A stretch of 64,000 nt of DNA from Podospora pseudocomata (Eukaryota; Ascomycota; Sordariomycetes; Sordariales; Podosporaceae). The position numbers and the translations under genes are program-made. The DNA lies in contig NW_026946363.1 of the NCBI RefSeq assembly GCF_035222375.1, positions 992,001 to 1,056,000 of the forward strand, written 5' to 3'. A model generated the notes under the pieces. That model worked only from the letters and a program-made list of their open reading frames with translations. It did not search any database and was not told where the DNA came from. Positions 1 through 11,300 of this stretch are shown here, in pieces; the first letter of the stretch is position 1; every line of letters starts with the position of its first letter.

Positions 1-732
1 TCAACGCCAGGGAGCACAAGTCAGTAAGCGTTGCATTCCATGATGGAATTCGTAGAAATTCTTCGATTCACTAGCAGATCTCGATTCGAAGATGCGGGTG
101 TCTTCTAAATAGCATCCGGTTGTGGGCCATGTGCTTAGCCCACCGTGTGATGGGTGTCGTGTCATGACGCCCAAGGTTGCAGCAAGGTGACTGTCAACAG
201 AAGGTTCCCTCTTTGTGCATCTTGAGAGTCCTCGATCTAGCTGTCCCTCGCAAGCTGTCAGAGCCATACTTGGCATCGTTTGCTTTTCTGACCGCCTATC
301 AACCCCGTGGGTTTCGCTGGTGGGAACAGTGGAGGGTGACGCAAATTCAATTGTCCACACAGCATCGACCCAGCAAAACGCAGTGAACCGTGTGATCGTG
401 CTTGCATGTAGACACAAACAAATGCACCTTGGCCTGCAGCTGCACGGCCTAATCTATCTTACCTGCCTTCGGAAGGATTCAGGAAAGTTTGTTGCTCTAG
501 TGACTTTCTCAGGCCAGGAACCAGCTGTTCTCAACCATTCTCTTCCCCTTTCCACTTTCTGGAAGCAGTAACCATTTCATCCATCTGAGAAGAAGAAAAG
601 GCTCGCCTTCCCTCACAAAGCTCGCGTTCACGCTCGCTACTACTACCATCACCGTTCGAGCTTCCGCCCCCTGTTACCCTTGCACTACTCGTGCTCGGCC
701 CTGAACCGGTAGCCGAAGTGCCCGACTTACCG
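1..732. other. intergenic / 5' leader of the exchanger gene
   Basis: No convincing gene is seen. Open frames on both strands are short, overlap one another and have no recognisable composition. The last 150 bases are pyrimidine-rich and probably form the promoter and leader of the Ca2+/H+ exchanger. Confidence 0.5.
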
Positions 733-3364
733 ATGCGTGAGTGTCTTCCGTGTTCTTAGCTTCTCTTTTTCTGAATTCTCTGCAAACCATCGTTTTCATT
801 CTTCTTCCAGTTTTACCCTTTTTACCTTTCTGCAGAGTCTGTCGTTGTGTTGTTAACGTAGATGTTCTGCCGTTGGGCAATGGGAACGTTGGCTTTATCT
901 TTAACCCCTTCATCCTGATTTTTTTTGGTTTAGCATTCATTCTTCCCTCTTGTTTGATATTCTTTTCCTATCATTACCTTTGCATCCCTATCATCAAGAA
1001 CCAGCTGCTCACTTCGGTGGGCAACAACGCAAAGAAGCCCGTTCTCCGCCGATGAAATGTTGTGCGAACGTAACAAGTTCCATTGCAGGATTGCTTGGAA
1101 CAGTCCCAGTTACAAGCCCGCTCCTTTCCAATCCCCTGGTCACAGTCTTCTGATGAAAACGGTCGGTCCGGATCCGTTGCCAAGGCGGAGGGACAACCAT
1201 CAGTCGGGCCAAGAAGAGTTCGAGGAGCTCTCTCGGCGAATAAACACAGCACAGACACACAAACCACACAACCACACACAGATGTTGACAAGATTCTTCC
1301 AGATCGCATCCGAACTTGGGCGAGGACAAAGGCCCATGGCCCTTCTCCCCTTACCGGGACACCCCCGAGGACCCATGCTGCCGAAGCTGGGAACGAACGA
1401 CGAGAAGGACGCCGAGATCGCCCAGCAGAAGACACCTCAAGGAATGCCTTCACAAGCTTCTGGCTAACAATACGAGCTATCCTGTTCTCGAGCATCGTCA
1501 ATGTACTACTCATCTTTGTCCCAGTTGGGTTTGCTGTCCGTATGTCGTCGCTGCCCCTGTTGGTTCCTTCAAAGTTGGTGATTCTGACAGAGCAATAGGT
1601 TTCGCGCATTTGCCTGCAGGCGTGGTTTTCGGTGTCAACGCTGTTGCAATTATTCCACTTGCCAGTTTGCTCAGCCATGCGACGGAGAGTGTAGCCAGCC
1701 GAATGGGCGATACCGTGGGGGCTTTGATGAATGTCACCTTTGGCAATGCTGTCGAGCTGATCATCTTCATGTTCGTCTTGGTCGTGTCTCATCTTGTCTT
1801 CGTGTGCTAACATCTCCGCAGAATCGCCCTCTGCAAGGATCAGATTCGAATCGTTCAAGCGTCGCTTGTGGGCTCGATATTGGCTAACGTCCTCCTGATC
1901 CTTGGCATGTGCTTCCTCCTCGGCGGTCTGCGGTTCCGGGAGCAAATCTACAACTCGACCGTCACGCAAACCAGTGCCTCTCTCTTGGCCTTGAGTGTGA
2001 TGAGTCTGCTCATACCGACCGTTTTCCATGCCTCTTTCAGCAAGATCCTCACGGCAGACGACAAGGTCCTCAAGATCAGCAGGGGCACATCGGTGATCTT
2101 GCTGCTTGTTTATCTTCTCTACCTGGTGTTTCAGCTGAAGTCACATTCGTACCTGTACGAGTCGACACCACAGCATATCATTGAGATGGAGACCAGGCCT
2201 GGACCGGCAGCGCACTATTTCCACTCGTCGAGTTCGTTGGATGAAATGGACAGCGACCACAATACTTCGAGCGACGAAAATAGGGAAGACGAGGGGATCG
2301 GGCGTGGAAGACAACTAGAGGCGCTTCAACTTCATAGCACGGGATCGGCAGAAGACACCCACCCTGACGCTGTCACTGACGGGCACGAGTCGGGTCAAGG
2401 AGCTCCTACCCACTCCCACAAGAAGTCAAAGAAGTCGAAACATCACCACAAGCGACACCATTCCAAAACACATTGTGACTCTGGCGAGCAGACACAGCCA
2501 TCGGTCCGCCGAGTGGCCTTTGAAGAGGGCCCCTCGCTGGAAGCACAACCTGTCCCAACCTCGCCACGACCTCTGTCGTTGAGCTTTCGCCAATTACCTC
2601 TCTTTACACCCCGTCAGTCAGGACTGAACATCAACAACCCCTCCAATCTCCCACCTGCTTGCCCACGTCGCGCCCGTTCGCTCCCTCTGAACCGTGGCCC
2701 TCCCACTTCTTCCTCTATATTTGATCCCAGCTTCAGGTTTTCCACTGCCAATGCTGAACCCCAACCGTCAACTACCTCTGCCCCTACGACTTCTCCCGAC
2801 GACGGTCGGTCCACCACCACCTCCAAACCTCCAATCTGGCCTCCCATCCTTGTCCTGCTCATTTCAACGGCGTTGATCTCCCTCCAAGCAGAGTTCATGG
2901 TTTCAGCCATCACACCACTTTTGGCATCCGATACGGGCTTGTCAGAGGCGTTTATCGGGCTGATCCTGCTCCCAATTGTCGGCAACGCAGCAGAGCACTT
3001 GACAGCTGTCACAGTCGCTCTCAAGAACAAGATGGATCTTGCTATTGGTGTTGCCGTTGGTTCGTCAATCCAGATTGCATTGTTTGTCACACCTCTCGTG
3101 GTAATATTAGGGTGGGCCATGGGCAAAGATATGAGTCTCTTCTTTACCTTGTTCGAAACGGTGTGCGTGGTTGTCTCGGCGTTCATTGTCAGCTTCCTCG
3201 TGCTGGATGGAAGAAGTAATTATCTCGAGGGAGCTCTCTTGGTTGCGGGCTATGTCATGATTGCGGTAGCGGCGTTTTTCTATCCGGATGTTGCTGCGGC
3301 GAATTTGCTGGGGGGTGGGCAGGACGAATTGTTGAATGGGGGGCCGTTGGATGGGACTGGGTGA
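733..3364 (+). CDS. vcx1: vacuolar Ca2+/H+ exchanger (CAX/Vcx1 family)
   Basis: This antiporter of the CaCA superfamily should load Ca2+ into the vacuole against protons. Proposed exons are 733-736, 1282-1539, 1599-1770 and 1822-3364 (658 aa). The two inner introns (60 and 51 nt) are clear; the second carries a CTAAC branch site. The first CAX repeat shows GNAVELI after a run of TM helices (about residues 75-150), and the second shows [10 protein letters not shown] near residue 535, the paired acidic motifs of the family. Between the halves lies a loop of about 220 residues (about 268-485) with an acidic stretch and a Lys/His-rich block; many fungal homologues are near 450 aa. The start is the weakest part. 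The exchanger frame has no in-frame ATG before the first TM segment, and the model uses a four-base exon (ATGC, with GTGAGT donor) joined to the CACACAG acceptor at 1281, which restores the frame. Identity is strong; the N terminus is uncertain. Confidence 0.88.
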
Positions 3365-3686
3365 TGCCTAGGGCAAAACTGGAGCAGGGACGGTGTCGAG
3401 CGGAGACGGCGGTGGGCGTCGAGTAGGAACAGTCATACGGGAAGGAGCGGTGTCAGGGTTGGTGTTTAACTATTTGCATTGAAGGCGTTTCTTGACAGCC
3501 ATGGTCAGGAGTTTGGAGGTTATTGCATTCTTTTCTTTTTGTGTTTCCTGGCCGTCTAGCATGTAAGGAATAGAAGAGGTACCGATCATTCACTTTCTCC
3601 AACCATTCTTGTCGTCATGATTTTCGTTTTGGGTATCATCATTCGTCGTAACATCATCTCGTCGTCTCTTCCATTGTTTTCCCAGC
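3365..3686. other. shared 3' region of two convergent genes
   Basis: This holds the 3' ends of the exchanger (+) and the CYSTM-like gene (-). T-rich stretches near 3530 may mark 3' processing. Nothing else is seen. Confidence 0.5.
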
Positions 3687-4054
3687 TCAGTCATACTCCC
3701 GAATCGGACAGCAAGTCTCATTCAAGCAATCACAGCACACCCAGCAGCAACAACAACTAGCACAAAACCACGCCCAGCAACCAATCGGCTCTGGCTGTCT
3801 CCGCCTCCGCTTCTCCTGCACAACAACCACTCTTGTCGGAGAGGGCGACAGCGACCGCTCTGGTCCTTCAACGTCAATGACGTGCGCGGTTCTGCTTGTT
3901 CGGGTGGTGGACTGGTAGTATGCTCTTGGAGGGGGCCTTGTGCTGGTTGGTTGGTGATTATCAGCTTTGCCGAAGAGAGTGTCAGCAGAGAGGAAGAAGA
4001 AGATGCGTACTATTGCGGACGTGGCTCTGTTTCGTAGTAGTATCCGCCGCCCAT
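3687..4054 (-). CDS. small cysteine-rich CYSTM-like membrane protein
   Basis: A two-exon gene of 99 aa: exon 1 is 4054-4011, exon 2 is 3942-3687, with a 68-nt intron (GTACGC donor, CAG acceptor). The spliced protein starts MGGGYYYETEPRPQY, continues through a Pro/Tyr/Arg-rich part and an Arg/Lys cluster (RRRR), and ends in a cysteine-packed hydrophobic segment (CASCCCCWVCCDC, about residues 75-87) followed by NETCCPIREYD. This layout, a Gly/Tyr/Pro-rich soluble arm and a C-terminal Cys-rich TM segment, is that of the CYSTM class of small stress-related, plasma-membrane-associated proteins. Assignment to CYSTM is by pattern only. Splicing is well supported because it removes an unlikely N-terminal reading and yields a typical start. 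The partner and precise role cannot be read from the sequence. Confidence 0.75.
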
Positions 4055-5351
4055 TCTGTCCAATTCCTTGGTTCAATTGCTCCCGGTTCGAGGCCGTTTT
4101 GAAGGCCGTTTGGCGATAAGAACACTCAATTGATCGCCCTTGACTGACTGCTTGGTATCCTGACAGGGAACACGAAAAAGGTGGGGTTGGGTTGTTGGTT
4201 GATGTGTCAGTTCCAAAGACCGCACTCTTGACCTCGTTACCGAATGGTGGACGTGAATAATTGATCGGGAAAAAAACGAGATCCTTCTAACACGAAGACC
4301 CGTGGTCAGGACGACGGACGGGCTGGCCGTGGGGTTTTATAAACTTGTTTCGATCGAGACAAGGAAGACCGGAGAGAGAGGGGACGACACCATGGCTAAG
4401 GCTGACGGGCAAGACGCTGGCTTGCGGCGTGGGAGCGTGTTCTTTTTTGGTATACATACATACAAATGGGTAAAGCGGGAAGGAATATGCGGCGCAGCAA
4501 CACCAGGGAGGGGAACTGATTGGCGTGATGGAAAGTGGGGAGGATGCTGGCCAACTGAATTGAGGCCTGCTTGGTCGAGGCCGGCGAAACCAGTAGCCTT
4601 TGACTGTCAGCGCCGGCTGCTTGGTGATGGGGAGAGGAATGCTCTAGAGGGGCGCAGGGGAAGATGGAGCGAGTAGAAGGACGGGAGTCATTGTCTTTGC
4701 ATGATAGTGTATGTCATAGTGTATGCGGGCGAGCAGATAACAACAATGGACTGAGTTCCAAAAGGGGAGATATTTCTCGTGTTTCTCAGAGTCGCAACAG
4801 CTCTGGATCACTTGGTACTCGATTTGTCCCACAGGAGATGGGGGCCCGTTGTGTGCTGCCTTCTAGAAGACAAACAACCAGCAGTGGTAGGGGAACCATG
4901 GGCAGATCGAGTTGATCTCTGGCCTGGTCATGGAAGAGCAACAGCTTTGCACGGCCAGCAGATAGAAAATCCATCACTCGGGAGAGCAATGTGCCAAGCC
5001 CGGTCCGAACAGGGCGAGACGGGGCCGGACCCGGGCCTGTGAAGCTCACCCGAAACAAGAGAGCGATCAACAGACCTGGCCAGGTCAAGCATTATGGGAA
5101 ATCGTCTCAAGTATTCGCAACATGTTTTTCCAGGTCGCCGGTGTCGCCCTCGCACTCGACGGCTCCCGTTCCTTTTCTACCAGCTCTCCCAGAGCCCCAA
5201 GGAATCGAAACCCTTTCCTCCGACATCATCAAACAGTTCATGCCAGCAGACAACACACCTGACTCTCCTCAACTTCCTCCTTAGTCTCCCTCCGCCGTCT
5301 TCCACTTGGAAGAAAACCAGAGGTCAATCATCACATAACCATCTCGCGACA
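4055..5351. other. divergent intergenic region
   Basis: About 1.3 kb between two divergent genes. Open frames are short and overlapping. The last 200 bases are rich in CT and look like a leader. No repeat or RNA gene was recognised. Confidence 0.5.
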
Positions 5352-6069
5352 ATGGGTGTCCCCGTCGTTTTGGCAACGGTTGCTGCGTGCGGTAGTATCG
5401 TGACGTCGATCAAGTCGAGCTGGGAGCTCCGGCGCATGGTCAAGAGAAAGAAGGAGCAGCATGAAGCTGATGATGAGGCGCCCTATGTCTTTCGCAAGTT
5501 GCGCCAGGCGTACTATGATGGGCTTATGACGGTGCCCGAGTACGAGCAATGGTACGAGAAGTTCCTCGTGGCCAAGGTCGAAAAGGACTGTAAGTTTGTG
5601 CTCCATTCAAGTCTTCACTGAGAGCAAAAGGTATTAACCATTCGCAGTGGCCGGCCTTCGCCGTATCCGCGCGCATCTCCGCATCATTGAGAACGGAGCG
5701 CCCATCACAGGCAATCGTCGATCGCGGTCGGTCGAACCAAGCAGGCGTCGGCAGTCTGTGACATTTGCGCCGACTCCCCAGCATCCGGCCTATGTCGACT
5801 ATCGACAGCCCAACCGTGGAAACATTGAGTACTATGCGGACCCACGCGCCAGGGTTGGTGCGCACCCTGATGAGTTTGTTCGACTGGAGCGGCAGTCGAC
5901 GTGCAGTCGGGCTTCGTCGTCGGACGCGCAGTCACGTGTCAGTCGGAGCTCATCGGCGCGGCATGAGTCTAGGGGTCGCTCGAGGAGGAGGTATGATAGC
6001 AGTGATTCGGATAGTGACGACTACTACTATGAGAAGAGGAGCTATCGCGGTAGGAGCTCAAATCGGTAG
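5352..6069 (+). CDS. unknown protein with Arg/Ser-rich tail
   Basis: Two exons (5352-5589, 5648-6069; GTAAGT donor, TTCGCAG acceptor) give 219 aa. The N terminus MGVPVVLATVAACGSIVTS is hydrophobic and could be a membrane anchor or weak signal. Residues of about 25-100 form a charged helical region (ELRRMVKRKKEQHEADDEAPY, then two Tyr-rich helices). The C-terminal 90 residues are low-complexity with SRSRS-like runs, Tyr clusters and an acidic SDSDSDDYYYEKRSY stretch. I do not recognise a named family. Composition and clean splicing support a real gene. The tail resembles a phosphorylation-rich disordered region, but no function can be assigned. Confidence 0.8.
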
Positions 6070-6330
6070 TCGCGCATTTTGTCTTTTGCGACTGATGTCG
6101 AGAGGGGCGGTTCTTTTCAGGCGTTTGCGAGTAGTGGCAGGACTGGGTTAGGCTTATGATGAATTTTCCTTTGTACTAGCATAGCGTAATGAACAAGAGC
6201 AGTGCATTTCCATTTGTCGCGTTACTCCTCGGTTGTGAGGAAGGAGCGAACTGTATGGACGCAGAGTTGTAGTTGGAATCGTCGAGGGCAAGCAGCCAGT
6301 GGAGAGCTGGAGCAATTGAATTCTAGCTGT

Positions 6331-6357
6331 AAGGCTGGAGCTCGAAGCTCCAGCCTT
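6331..6357. repeat. perfect 12-bp inverted repeat, 3-nt loop
   Basis: Arms 6331-6342 (AAGGCTGGAGCT) and 6346-6357 (AGCTCCAGCCTT) are exact reverse complements around the loop CGA. It lies 204 bases upstream of the Rsa4 start codon. Confidence 0.9.
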
Positions 6358-6379
6358 TGGGCAGGGGTCATCCGCGTCA

Positions 6380-6412
6380 GCCCCACATGGCGCATCCTTA
6401 TGAAGGTGGGGC
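6380..6412. repeat. second short inverted repeat upstream of Rsa4
   Basis: GCCCCAC (6380-6386) and GTGGGGC (6406-6412) pair across a 19-nt spacer, just downstream of the 12-bp inverted repeat. Could be part of the same promoter or leader structure. Confidence 0.6.
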
Positions 6413-6560
6413 ATCGAATTCTGCATGCTCTGACCGCCAAAATTTTGAATTTGTCCCCACCAGAGAGTGTGCTGACCCTTGCGCGCTGTCCTAGAATGCG
6501 CCCGCAGTTGTTTTCAACATAGGCATAAACAACACCACAGACTGCCCGCTCTCTACAACC

Positions 6561-8360
6561 ATGGCCACTGTAGCCCCCCCTCCCTCGAAGAGGCAAAAAA
6601 GAGAAGAGATTGAGCGCACCACAGTCCAGCAAGATGTTTCCCCTCTGCTTGCGACGGATCTCGGGTCCTTCAAGGCCAATTTTGTTGATGGTGATGGGAA
6701 CCAAATGGCCGATGTGATTGAGATCAACTTTGCCGATGCCTCCGAGAAGAATGTGTCTGCCTTGTTGAACACTATGATGGGGAGGGTACGATCACACCGG
6801 AGTCCCCTATACTCAACCTACCTCTTGAACTCATGCGCTGACACTTTTAACCCCAATTCAGGATCGTGAAGAATTCACCCCCTACCGCTTTCGCATCCAC
6901 ATCCCCGGAAGGGACGTCATTGTAGACCAATATCCCACAGATCTACTTGGACTACTTAAAAAGCATGGCGTGAACAACCCCTTCGAAACGACCATCACCC
7001 TCTCCGCCGAGCCCCAGGCTGTTTTCAGGGTCCAGGCTGTCTCCCGTATGGCCCACAAGATCTCCGGCCACGGTCAACCTATCCTCTGCTGCCAGTTCTC
7101 TCCTCTTTCCTCCAGCCGCCTCGCCACAGGCAGCGGCGACAACACTGCGCGCATCTGGAATGTCGATACCGGTACACCCGAGAAGACGCTATCTGGGCAT
7201 ACAGGCTGGGTGATGAGTGTAAACTGGAGGCCAGATGGACAACAGCTGGCTACCTGCTCTATGGACAAGACTGTGCGGGTATGGGACCCGGCGACTGGAA
7301 AGTCGACAGCCGAGCTCAAAGGGCATGCGAAGTGGGTTTTGGGATTGGCGTGGGAACCTTACCACTGTAAGTGTGGTTCTTGATTCTCGGGAAAACAACT
7401 TGTCATACTAACCGCAAGCAGTGTGGCGTGATGGCACGCCTAGACTTGTCTCTTGCTCCAAAGACGGCACTGCCAGGATATGGGTCGTCAACACTGGCCG
7501 TACTGAGCATGTGCTGAGCGGTCACAAGAGCTCAATTACCTGCGTGAGATGGGGCGGGACAGGCCAGGTATGGATTAACCTCAACATATCCACAAGATGA
7601 CCTCCCATACTGACGAGTCCCGATAGATTTACACCGGCTCTCAAGACAGAACTGTTCGCATCTGGGATAGCGTAAAGGGCACCCTCGTCCAAAGTCTAAC
7701 CGCCCACGGCCACTGGATCAACAACATTGCTCTCTCTAGCGACTTTGTCTTGAGAACAGGCTACCTAGACCACAGCAAGGAGGTCCCAGAAACAGAAGAA
7801 GCCAAGAGGGCCAAGGCCAAGGAGAGATTCGAAAAGGCCGTCAAGATCAACGGCAAGGTTGCCGAGAGGTTTGTCTCAGCGAGCGACGATTTCACAATGT
7901 ACCTCTGGGATCCAACCAACAACGGGAACAAACCGGTGGCCAGACTGTTAGGTCACCAAAACAAGGTCAATCAGTGTGCCTTCTCGCCAGATGGCACCAT
8001 GATTGCTAGCGCTGGTTGGGACAACCATACTGTAAGTTTTATTACATAACTTTTGTTCCTTTCCAGTCCAAGGCTCACATGAAACAGAAACTATGGAACG
8101 CCAGAGATGGCAAGTTCTTGACCACTCTCAGAGGCCACGTCGGTCCGGTGTTCCAATGCGCCTGGTCAGCCGACAGCCGCTTGCTTGTTACTGGTAGCAG
8201 AGACTGCACCCTCAAGGTGTGGAACGTTTTGAAGGGCGCGCTGGCGAGGGATCTGCCGGGCCACGAGGACGAGGTGTATGCTGTGGACTGGGCGCCGAGG
8301 GACGGAGCCAAGGTGGCGTCTGGTGGGAAAGATAAGGCTGTCAGGACATGGATGAACTAG
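6561..8360 (+). CDS. rsa4: ribosome assembly factor Rsa4 / Notchless (NLE1), WD40
   Basis: Five exons (6561-6785, 6862-7366, 7422-7567, 7627-8031, 8088-8360) give 517 aa, close to the roughly 515 aa of yeast Rsa4. The N-terminal NLE domain (about residues 20-130) precedes a WD40 propeller whose repeats end in WD-like dipeptides (RIWNVD, RVWDPA, RIWVVN, RIWDSV, YLWDPT, KLWNAR, KVWNVL, RTWMN). In the family, the NLE domain contacts the MIDAS domain of the AAA ATPase Rea1/midasin, and remodelling by Rea1 releases Rsa4 from pre-60S particles in the nucleoplasm. An insertion rich in Lys/Glu sits between the blades near residue 360, also seen in homologues. All introns keep frame. Identity is firm. 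Confidence 0.95.
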
Positions 8361-11300
8361 AGAGGAGGGGATGGTTGGTAAGAGTAAAGGAGAGGTGGGC
8401 GAGGAGTGATGATACCCTGATGGTAGAGGAATACAAAAAAAAAATGATCGTTTATGTTGCTATTCGGAGGCAAAAGGTTGCATGTGACTAAAACACTGGA
8501 AATGAACAAACCTATCGCGCATAGGTCTTACTTAACGGATAGAGGAGTACAGCATCCGGGAGGGCAAATCCGCCCTGTCACGACAGGTTGATGAGAACTT
8601 GACCGCCGAAAAACGGGCAATAGGGACGGGGGTCATGTTCCGTGATATCCTGTCCTGCCAGAAGGCTGCCCATTAAAACTGACGATCACGAAGTTTTACC
8701 CATACCTACTACCTACCTTGCCTTACGTACCTACGTACCCACGTACCCAATGTTGGAACGAGGCGCACACACACACACCCATCTAGTTAGACGAAGACGA
8801 GCTGTGAGGTGATTCTTCATTCGGCCGGGCCGTCTTCAGCTACTAGAATTTGGAGGTGTTCTCGGCATTTGTGGTACTGGGCGAGCCTTGGCTCATGTGC
8901 CGTCCCCGAACAGGTAGTTGTGAGAGGTTGATCGGAGGATTTTGCTGAGTTTGGATCGTCATCACATAGAGTATGTATGAGAGAGTTTCTATCTTTGCCG
9001 AGCTTTCACCGCTACTGTCTCATTGGGGGACGGGAGTCTGCTCCAACACTCTCAGACGAGAGAGATAAAGAGTGGTAAAATACCGCCAACCGAGATGGGA
9101 AATCAGGGTTGAGAATAAGGCCGGTTAGGGAAAGACGGGAATAGCAACTCCTATCTACAGAAGAGGAGAGCCATGGTTTGGCTTGTGATTGTTACTGGAT
9201 ACTATGTGTGAACTGGGCGGGATTTTCACCATGGCATGAAATGAGACGGTGACATCCTTCCCCTGGGATGCTTGGGACCTTTCTTTTTTTCCTGCAATGG
9301 GCCATCCCCGGCAGATCGTGGTGTCTAGACTACTGCGTAAACATGTGTGTGAGCAGACGCCGTGCATTAGTGGGTTGTTGCTGGCTTTGCGGCAGCTGTT
9401 TCTGATAGGTCCCGTGGAATCGGGGTTCGTGGATGAGGTGCCTGTGGAGTGTTGATTCTCGGGGATAGCCCACAGGATGATGGTGCGGAGTGCATTGGAG
9501 AATGAGGGGATTGAGGGGACACAGGTGGTTATGGTGTGTCCTGACTATTAGGTGGTGGTTTGGCGAGAGAACAGCCGTAGCAATTGTCCCTGTTGTCAGT
9601 CTGATGATAGGCATGGGTACCCATAATGTCGAGCTCACCATCAGATACCGGTAGTGAAGATACAGAGAGCAATCTTGTGAAGAAATCACCTTGACAGAAG
9701 ATGCCACAAATGACGGCATACATGTAGCCATCACGGAGATATACTCGGCCATTCGTCTCAGTCTAAAAGTAGGATCACGGCTGCTTGGTGGCATCATAGC
9801 GTTCGTTCAAACAGCGCCGTCAGAAGCAAGTCTCCGTTTTCCAAGCATGTCAGAAATTCACTATGAGCTATTTTCTTCCCTGGGTGTCACATAACAGTGC
9901 GGCCAATGGAGAGATTGAAGGCATCAAAATACCATGGTACTTGACGGCCCTCCGATGTATGAGATGTCGTCGGCGGATGGCGTCTGATTTTAGCCTATCA
10001 AGGCCCTGTGTGGGCTCGGGAGATCTCGGGACTCCACGGTCAATGGTTCCATGGCGCACATCAAACGGCCGTCCATGTGGCTGGGACAGGCTCATCGCTT
10101 CGCTTATACTTCGATCGGCCCGTGAAGCATGAAAATTTTTCCATTCTACCTTTTCACGATGGACTGTCACCAAGCCGGTGATGGTCGGGTAGGTGATTAT
10201 GTTGAGAACAATAAGCGCGCCCAGCTTACCATCATTCGGCCAGGAAGGGTTTCCGTCTGTGCCTCATGACGGCACTTGCTGCCGAGTATTCCATTTCTGC
10301 GTGCTTTACAGACCTGATAAGAGGTCGACACGTTTCCCATGCTGTGCCTCTGACTGGACCGACAAACGCTCCATGGGACGGCAGAGGAGACTCGGACCTT
10401 TTTTTCTCCATTGAGGAGTTGCTCAATTAAGGTTGCTCTTAGTGGAATCTGACGTGTTTCGGTGGCTCATCTGTCTGGAAACGCTCCAAACAGCGCCGCC
10501 GGCGCCCAGCCTTCTGGCCCCTCCCGCTCACCACAGCCCTGCGCTGTGACCAACCACCAGCGTCATCTTCCCTCTTCTGAACCTCTTCCCTCGGCCGGAG
10601 TAACGGACTCGAAGCCGATAATGGCTCTTGTCTATTTCCTGCGTTTGAGAACCATTGCTTGCTTGAAATCAAGATATCACGGTCATGGATCTGATACAAT
10701 ATGTAGACCAAAGTTAATGACAAGCACACAAGAGCTGTTATCGGCAGACCAGGCTACTGACCGGCACCAACTATCTCCACTGTTCCCGGCCCGGACCTTC
10801 CATGCCTCTGGAATCCATCCGCTGATCTGCTTTTCAAGACCGGCAACGGTCCCAAGAGCCTGTGTCACGGAATTCGAGTGAGAGTCTTGGACCGGGTAAT
10901 GGATGTCTCGATTGATATTTTGGTGCAGAACTTTCTTGTAAGAGGTCCTTGGCAAAGCATCCATTATCCAGGCAGCCAAGCCCGGCTGTTCAGGGTGTGG
11001 TTGCAGAACTGCATGTGGTTGACAGCGCTGTGATATCCAAGTCAAGCAGGAGGTACATAGTGGACACGGCCCATACACATTGGAGGCCGCCGCTCAGGTG
11101 GGAGAAAGGATGGCGACCGCGAGCTTACTGGCCTCTGGAGCAGCTGCTTGTAAAGGAGGTGCTATCGAGGAGTTGAACTCCGCCAGGCTGAGCCAGACGT
11201 CAGAGTGATAGATCAAGTTTTTCTGTTATCAGACATCTCCTTCCCACAGCTCAACCCGTTGGTCACACTGTTCGCCATCACCTGGCCCTGACATGTGGCC

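Larger units (their letters stand above)
6070..6560. other. promoter region of the Rsa4 gene
   Basis: Contains two inverted repeats (listed separately) and otherwise no feature. The start codon of the Rsa4 gene at 6561 has an A at -3. Confidence 0.5.
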
